Source: Micromonospora sp. H61
GTDB lineage: Bacteria > Actinomycetota > Actinomycetes > Mycobacteriales > Micromonosporaceae
Reading direction: 5' to 3'
Length of the DNA: 64,000 nt
Assembly (NCBI RefSeq): GCF_018070325.1
Contig: NZ_JAGPXY010000024.1
Span: 26,952 to 90,951, forward strand
In this document: positions 59,251-64,000 of the stretch, one piece after another
How the letters are laid out: each line of letters starts with the position of its first letter
Position numbering within the stretch: position 1 is the stretch's first letter
Translations under genes and position numbers: made by a program
The notes under the pieces: generated by a model
Database searches by the model: none
Seen by the model: the letters and a program-made list of their open reading frames with translations, nothing else
What the model was told of the DNA's origin: nothing

Positions 59251-62200
59251 ATGGCACGCCGTAAGGAAAACAAGGTCGACCTCTCCTCGTTCGACCAGGC
59301 CGGCGCGCGGGTGTTCGACAACCCGCTGGTCACCGAGGTCTCCGACTCCTACCTGGAGTACGCGTTCTCGGTCATCCACTCCCGCGCCCTGCCCGATGCG
59401 CGCGACGGCCTCAAGCCCGTGCACCGGCGCATCCTCTGGTCGATGTACGAGCAGGGCTACCGTCCGGATCGCGGGCATGTCAAATCTGCCCGAATTGTCG
59501 GGGATGCGATGGGAAAGTACCATCCGCACGGCGACACGGCGATCTATGACGCCATGGTCCGCCTCGCGCAGGACTTCTCGCTCAACGTTCCGCTCATCGA
59601 CGGGCATGGAAACTTTGGCTCCCCCGACGATGGCCCGGCCGCGTCGAGATACTGCGTTACCGGAGATACCCGCATTCGACTTGCTGACGGCACCAGCCCT
59701 CGAATTGCTGACCTGGTAAGCCTCCCTGCAGACAGCGAAGCCGATGTTGACTTCGAGGTGCTCGACAAAGACGGTAAAGCTGTCCAGGTCGACAAGGTGT
59801 TCAACTCCGGCGTCCATCCGACGGTCCGGATCGGCACGGAGGCCGGGTTCTCGCTCCGGGGCAGCGAGAATCACCTCGTGCTCTGTCTTGAGGCGCCCGC
59901 GGGCGTTCCCCTCTTCCAGTGGCGACGGCTAGACGAGCTTGCAGTTGGTTCGATCGTCTGTGTGGCACGGAACGCTTGGTCCCAGGTCATACCCACCGCT
60001 CGTGAATACTCGCTGGGCGTCCTCGGCGGCGCGTGGGCGTCCGAGGGCTTCGCGAGTGAGTCCAGGGCCGGGTTCAACAACACCGACGAGCACTTCTTCG
60101 GTGAGGTTCTGCATGCGTACGATCAAGTGGTTGGTGGTCGGCGTTACGTCAGCGAACGGCAGACCCGTCGCGACCGGAAGCGTGTCCAGGAAATCGATGT
60201 TCAGATTTATGCCGGCGGTATGGACGCTTTCCGTGCAAGTCCGCTGGCCGAATTCATCGGGCACCAGGCCCGGGACAAGTTCGTACCGCAATTCGTCTGG
60301 AACGGTGGCTGGGGTGTTAAGCGCGCCTTCCTCATGTCCCTCTTCGAAGGGGACGGCGGGGTGCGGGTCGCCAAGGACAGCTTTACCATCCAGTACACGA
60401 GTTACAGCGAGCGGCTCACCAGGGAGGTCCAGGAGCTGCTCACCGAATTCGGGGTTGTTGCCTGCTGGCGCCGTTACACGCGCCCCAGCGGCTCGGTCGA
60501 GCATCGCTTGGTGATTTCCGGCCTGCGAAACATCAAGGCATTCGCCAATCGGGTGGGCTTCCTCCGCACCAAACAGGCAAAGCTGAACAAGGTTCTGCGA
60601 CACGCGCCGTTGCGCCCACATCGGCTGAGCAAGGACCACGTTCCCTTCGTTGCCAGTTACGTGCGTGACACCTTGGACTTCGACCGTCGTGGTAGCGGCC
60701 GGAAGTGGCTGACGACGCACAACTTCGATCGCGTCGAGCGATGGGAGACCGAGCGCCTCCGGATCATCGATCGCATCAAAGAGCCGGAACTTCTGGCGAC
60801 CATTCTCCCGATCATGGATTCTGGCTACCGGTTCGAGCGCGTCACCGAGGTGACGCCCTGCGAGCCGGCGGAGGTCTACTCGGTTCGGGTCAAGTCCGAG
60901 GACCACTCCTTCCTCGCTGGCGGTTTCGTCAACCACAACACCGAGGCCCGCATGTCTCGCGAGGCCATGCTGCTCGTCGGTGAGCTGGGCGAGGACACCG
61001 TCGACGTCGAGCCCAACTACGACGGGTCGCTGACCCAGCCGACCGTGCTGCCGGCGGCCTTCCCCAACCTGCTGGTCAACGGCGCGTCCGGGATCGCGGT
61101 CGGGATGGCCACCAACATGATCCCGCACAACCTGGCGGAGGTCGTCTCCGCGGCCCGCTGGCTGATCAACCACCCGGACGCCACTCTGGACAAACTCATG
61201 GAGTTCGTCCCCGGCCCCGACCTGCCCACCGGTGGGGTGCTGCTGGGCCTGGACGAGGTGCGCCGGGCATACGAGACCGGGCGTGGCGTGGTGCGGATGC
61301 GCGGCAAGGTGGAGATCGGCCCGATCGAGGGCAGCCGGGGCCGTCAGGCGATCACAGTGGTCGAGTTGCCCTACGGCGTCGGCGCGGAGAAGGTCATCGC
61401 CGCGATCACCAACGAGGTCACCAAAACCAAGCGGCTCACCGGCATCGCCGACGTCAAGGACCTCACCGACCGGGAGAGCGGCACCCGGCTCGTCGTCGAG
61501 TGCAAGGTCGGGGTCAACCCGCAGGCGCTGCTCGCCGACCTCTACCGGCTGACCCCGCTGGAGCAGTCGTTCGGCGTCAACAACCTGGTCCTGGTCGACG
61601 GGCAGCCGCGCACGCTGGGCCTCAAGGCACTGCTGGAGGTCTTCCTGGCCCACCGGTACGAGGTGGTCACCCGGCGCACCTCGTACCGTCGGCGCAAGCG
61701 TCAGGAGCGGCTGCACCTGGTCGACGGTCTGCTGATCGCGCTGCTGGACATCGACGAGGTGGTCCGGCTGATCCGGGGCAGCGACGACGCGCAGGCCGCG
61801 AAGGACGGGCTGATGAGTCGGTTCGGCCTCTCCGACATCCAGGCCACGTACATTCTGGACACTCCGTTGCGCCGGCTGACCAAGTTCGACCGGATCGAGC
61901 TGGAGGCCGAGCAGGAGCGGCTGCGCTCCGAGATCGCCGAGCTGAGCAAGATCCTCGACGACGAGCGGGTGCTCAGGAAGGTGGTCTCCGACGAGCTGGC
62001 CGCCGTGGTCAAGCAGTTCAGCACCGAACGCCGTACGACGCTTGTCGACGGTGACCTGAAGGAGGTGCTGGCCGCGTCCGCGCCGGCCGGCCCGCTGGAG
62101 GTCGCCGACGACCCGTGCCAGGTGATCCTCTCCGCGACCGGGCTGGTGGCCCGGACCGCGGCCGAGTCGGAGGAGAGCTCCGAGGGGCGCCGACGCAACG

Positions 62201-63021
62201 GCCGGGTCAAGCACGACACGGTACGCGCCATCGCGCACTCCACCGCCCGCGGTCGGGTGCTGCTGTTGACCAGCGCCGGTCGGGCGTTCAAGGTCGACGT
62301 CCTGCCCCTGCCGGTGTTGCCGGAGCAGGCGGGCACTGTGTCACTGCGTGGCGGTATGTCCGCGGCCGAGCTGGTGCCGTTGGCGGCGGGGGAGACCGTT
62401 GTCGGCCTGGCCCCGCTCGGCGGGCAGGCGGAGGGCTCACCGGGGCTGGCGTTGGGCACCCGACAGGGCGCGGTGAAGATCTGCTCACCGGAGTGGCCGG
62501 TGCGCTCCGACGAGTTCGAGGTGATCGGTCTGCGCGACGGTGACGAGGTGGTCGGGGCGACCTGGCTGACCGACGGCACCGAGACGCTGACCTTCGTCAC
62601 CTCGGAGGCGTCGCTGTTACGCTTTCCCGCCGGGTTGGTCCGGCCGCAGGGCCTCAAGGGCGGCGGTATGGCCGGCATCAACCTGCCGGCCGGGGCGCGG
62701 GTCGCGTTCTTCGGCGCGGTGCGCACCGACGACCCGGGGCATGGCGAGCCGATGGTGGTCACCTCCACCGGCGCGACGGTCAAGGTGACGCCGTTCAAGG
62801 CGTACCCGGCAAAGGGCCGGGCGACCGGCGGCGTGCGCGCGCACCGCTTCCTCAAGGGCGAGACGGACGTGGCCGTCGCCTGGGTGGGCCCGCGTCCGGT
62901 CGGCGCGACAGCCACCGGCGACCCGGTGGAGCTGCCCGCGGCGGACCCACGCCGCGACGGCAGCGGCTTCGCGGTGATGCTCGGCCCAACGGTCGTAGGC
63001 CACCTGATCGAACGCGACTGA
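59251..63021 (+). CDS. parC: Topoisomerase IV subunit A (ParC-type GyrA paralogue) with an intein
   Basis: A 1256-residue precursor; removing the intein leaves about 827 residues, normal for ParC/GyrA. The N-extein has the winged-helix core (SRALPDARDGLKPVHRRILW, KYHPHGDTAIYDAMVRLAQD) and ends ...GPAASRY, the Tyr at residue 134 being the DNA-cleaving residue. The C-extein resumes at TEARMSREAMLLVGELGEDT and includes the tower and coiled-coil gate. A C-terminal beta-pinwheel follows (RVLLLTSAGRAFKVDVLPLP, GLKGGGMAGINLPAGARVAF). The canonical GyrA box is absent, which supports ParC over GyrA. ATG at 59251 lies 62 bp after parE with GGAGAG upstream. The 192 bp before the intein have unusual codon use. 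Confidence 0.9.
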   Translation: MARRKENKVDLSSFDQAGARVFDNPLVTEVSDSYLEYAFSVIHSRALPDARDGLKPVHRRILWSMYEQGYRPDRGHVKSARIVGDAMGKYHPHGDTAIYDAMVRLAQDFSLNVPLIDGHGNFGSPDDGPAASRYCVTGDTRIRLADGTSPRIADLVSLPADSEADVDFEVLDKDGKAVQVDKVFNSGVHPTVRIGTEAGFSLRGSENHLVLCLEAPAGVPLFQWRRLDELAVGSIVCVARNAWSQVIPTAREYSLGVLGGAWASEGFASESRAGFNNTDEHFFGEVLHAYDQVVGGRRYVSERQTRRDRKRVQEIDVQIYAGGMDAFRASPLAEFIGHQARDKFVPQFVWNGGWGVKRAFLMSLFEGDGGVRVAKDSFTIQYTSYSERLTREVQELLTEFGVVACWRRYTRPSGSVEHRLVISGLRNIKAFANRVGFLRTKQAKLNKVLRHAPLRPHRLSKDHVPFVASYVRDTLDFDRRGSGRKWLTTHNFDRVERWETERLRIIDRIKEPELLATILPIMDSGYRFERVTEVTPCEPAEVYSVRVKSEDHSFLAGGFVNHNTEARMSREAMLLVGELGEDTVDVEPNYDGSLTQPTVLPAAFPNLLVNGASGIAVGMATNMIPHNLAEVVSAARWLINHPDATLDKLMEFVPGPDLPTGGVLLGLDEVRRAYETGRGVVRMRGKVEIGPIEGSRGRQAITVVELPYGVGAEKVIAAITNEVTKTKRLTGIADVKDLTDRESGTRLVVECKVGVNPQALLADLYRLTPLEQSFGVNNLVLVDGQPRTLGLKALLEVFLAHRYEVVTRRTSYRRRKRQERLHLVDGLLIALLDIDEVVRLIRGSDDAQAAKDGLMSRFGLSDIQATYILDTPLRRLTKFDRIELEAEQERLRSEIAELSKILDDERVLRKVVSDELAAVVKQFSTERRTTLVDGDLKEVLAASAPAGPLEVADDPCQVILSATGLVARTAAESEESSEGRRRNGRVKHDTVRAIAHSTARGRVLLLTSAGRAFKVDVLPLPVLPEQAGTVSLRGGMSAAELVPLAAGETVVGLAPLGGQAEGSPGLALGTRQGAVKICSPEWPVRSDEFEVIGLRDGDEVVGATWLTDGTETLTFVTSEASLLRFPAGLVRPQGLKGGGMAGINLPAGARVAFFGAVRTDDPGHGEPMVVTSTGATVKVTPFKAYPAKGRATGGVRAHRFLKGETDVAVAWVGPRPVGATATGDPVELPAADPRRDGSGFAVMLGPTVVGHLIERD
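59653..60939 (+). mobile_element. Intein with LAGLIDADG homing endonuclease in parC
   Basis: A 429-residue in-frame insertion (residues 135-563) between catalytic Tyr134 and Thr564. Block A: CVTGDTRIRLADG with Cys1. Block B: LRGSENHLVL, with SENH in place of TxxH. LAGLIDADG-type blocks: LGVLGGAWASEGFAS and LMSLFEGDGGV. Blocks F and G: VYSVRVKSEDHSFLAGGFVN and the terminal His-Asn, with Thr as the +1 nucleophile. The site (RY/C...HN/TEAR) equals that of mycobacterial GyrA inteins. Codons end in A or T far more often than in the exteins, indicating transfer. Both endonuclease motifs retain an acidic residue, so homing activity may persist. Confidence 0.93.
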
Positions 63022-63091
63022 CCCCCACCCGCGTTGGCGCGCCGTTGGCGCCTTCTGTTGTGGGTGAGGGTCCGGGTGCACGCGAAGCACC

Positions 63092-63143
63092 CTGCAGGGT
63101 AGGTCCGGACAAGGGTCCCGTCGCGTCCGGACCTACCCTGCAG
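63092..63143. terminator. Long hairpin terminator after parC
   Basis: CTGCAGGGTAGGTCCGGAC (63092-63110) and GTCCGGACCTACCCTGCAG (63125-63143) are exact complements with a 14-base loop. The hairpin lies between convergent genes. Confidence 0.9.
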
Positions 63144-63251
63144 TCCCTGGTCACCGCGTGGCTGTCGGGCCGCTCGCGATGATGCCCCGGTAGGGAGAGG
63201 GCTGGCCGGGCCAGTTGGCCAGGCAGCGCCGCATCGGCTTCCAGATGTCGG

Positions 63252-63824
63252 TCAGCAGGTGCGGGAGTTGTAGGCGGCCCAGTAGGGGCCGCTGCCCTTG
63301 GGCGGGTAGAAGCGGTAGTTCCCGTCGGGCGAACGCTGCAGGACGAACTGGTGCGAGCCGTACGGGCTCCGGGAACCCGTCGCCCCGTGGTACACCACGT
63401 ACAGCCATCCGTTCTGGTTGTCGTGCTGCACCAGCTTGTCGCCGGCCTTCGTCCAGCTGTTCCGGCCTGCGGAGCCATCCGCTGAGAGGCCCTTGTCGCG
63501 CTGGAAGTTCCTCGTCGCGGCATCGGTCTGGTCGCCGAAGACGCCGTCGACTCCGGACGAGGGCAGGTAGCCATTCGCCCAGAGAATGGTCTGCCAGAGA
63601 CAGGCGACGTTCGAGTTGCGGTGGGTGGTGACGTTGGTGACGCCTTCGTCATCGAAGTCGTCGGACACCGCGCCGGCGCCATGGACGAACGCCCGGCCCG
63701 TGTAGGAGCCGCTGGCCGCGGCGGGCGTGGCGATGGTGACGTTGATGCCGATGGCCAGTGCCGCGCCGATGGCGGGCACGGCAGCCCGCTTGAGGATGCG
63801 GCGGGCGGAGCGGAGCGACGACAT
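63252..63824 (-). CDS. Secreted peptidoglycan-binding-domain protein
   Basis: A 190-residue secreted protein. The signal peptide is RRILKRAAVPAIGAALAIGI with probable cleavage after TPAAA (residue about 37). A peptidoglycan-binding type 1-like module covers about 65-115 (VACLWQTILWANGYLPSSGV, DGVFGDQTDAATRNFQRDKG), including the usual WQ, DGxFGxxT and FQ features. The last ~70 residues (GWLYVVYHGATGSRSPYGSH and YWAAYNSRTC) form an uncharacterised C-terminal region ending in Cys. ATG at complement 63822-63824 follows AAGGAG by four bases. It probably binds cell wall; no catalytic domain is present. Confidence 0.83.
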   Translation of the reverse strand: MSSLRSARRILKRAAVPAIGAALAIGINVTIATPAAASGSYTGRAFVHGAGAVSDDFDDEGVTNVTTHRNSNVACLWQTILWANGYLPSSGVDGVFGDQTDAATRNFQRDKGLSADGSAGRNSWTKAGDKLVQHDNQNGWLYVVYHGATGSRSPYGSHQFVLQRSPDGNYRFYPPKGSGPYWAAYNSRTC

Positions 63825-64000
63825 GCATCTCCTTCAGTTGGGAATCATGAGGGGGCAACGGTGCTGGGGTGTCGCGCCAGCCGACGGTGTCAGGCCCGGC
63901 ACGACGAGGCGAGGTGGCTTAGCGCCAGTGTGGACGGACGGTCGTGCCATCAGACCTGGCGATTGGTGCTCTTGTTTGGCGCGGTGAGGACGGTAGAAAC

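Noticed and set aside
59653..60939. Group I or group II intron in parC
   Set aside because: The insert is open in frame throughout and has protein-splicing blocks at both ends, so it is an intein.

Overview
The window is a very GC-rich chromosomal segment with almost every third codon position G or C, many GTG starts, ATGA/GTGA gene overlaps and several leaderless promoters. Gene content points to an actinomycete of the Micromonosporaceae, most likely Micromonospora or a close relative: a ChvE-type sugar importer with a ROK regulator, MmyB-like XRE and DinB/DUF664 proteins, a SAM-IV riboswitch, a second type IIA topoisomerase pair, and palindromic repeats with TTGATCAA tips. There is no rRNA, tRNA, CRISPR array, transposase or integrase. 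The only clearly mobile element is an intein.

Layout. 1-4039: multiple-monosaccharide ABC importer (end of the ATPase, permease, ChvE-like binding protein) and a ROK repressor. 4165-6012: DrrAB-like exporter behind a TetR-type operator. 6160-8567: reverse-strand GntR/YtrA-type regulator with an ABC exporter. 8797-10065: Nramp metal transporter. 10385-15027: small acidic protein, secreted propeller-like protein, nitronate monooxygenase, an SRPBCC-membrane-CBM2 fusion, and a free-standing maltokinase cap domain. 15073-18423: secreted GH87 alpha-glucanase and a NYN/OST-HTH RNA-binding protein. 18424-20462: gene-poor stretch with two large palindromic repeats and small proteins. 20463-30130: Gfo/Idh/MocA oxidoreductase, NarL-type two-component pair, SDR-MFS-TetR cluster, divergent MmyB-like regulator and SDR, LtrA. 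30139-38850: an alpha/beta hydrolase split by a membrane domain, two small membrane proteins, a haloacetate dehalogenase-like hydrolase, a decayed SARP/AAA regulator, and a Na+/H+ antiporter.

38876-41711: reverse-strand polar amino-acid ABC importer with a SAM-IV riboswitch and a 45-residue Cys-containing leader peptide in its 5' leader. This predicts uptake of a sulfur amino acid or related compound controlled by methionine/SAM status. 41940-54554: CorA, 2H phosphoesterase, two DinB proteins, zinc alcohol dehydrogenase, SCP2 protein coupled to a glycogen-debranching-type glucosidase, DUF72, several small hypotheticals, an alpha/beta hydrolase, a secreted SGNH hydrolase and a membrane protein. 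54806-64000: large secreted protein resembling the N-terminus of LamG/RHS proteins, topoisomerase IV parE-parC with a 429-residue intein directly after the ParC catalytic tyrosine, and a secreted peptidoglycan-binding-type protein.

Most notable: the intein and the atypical codon use in the ~190 bp of ParC just upstream (a possible homing co-conversion tract); the SAM-IV riboswitch plus leader peptide; nearly identical 15-bp palindromic cores before the drrAB-like operon and before a tetR gene 22 kb away; the SRPBCC-CBM2 fusion; and the frameshifted, internally deleted SARP-like regulator.
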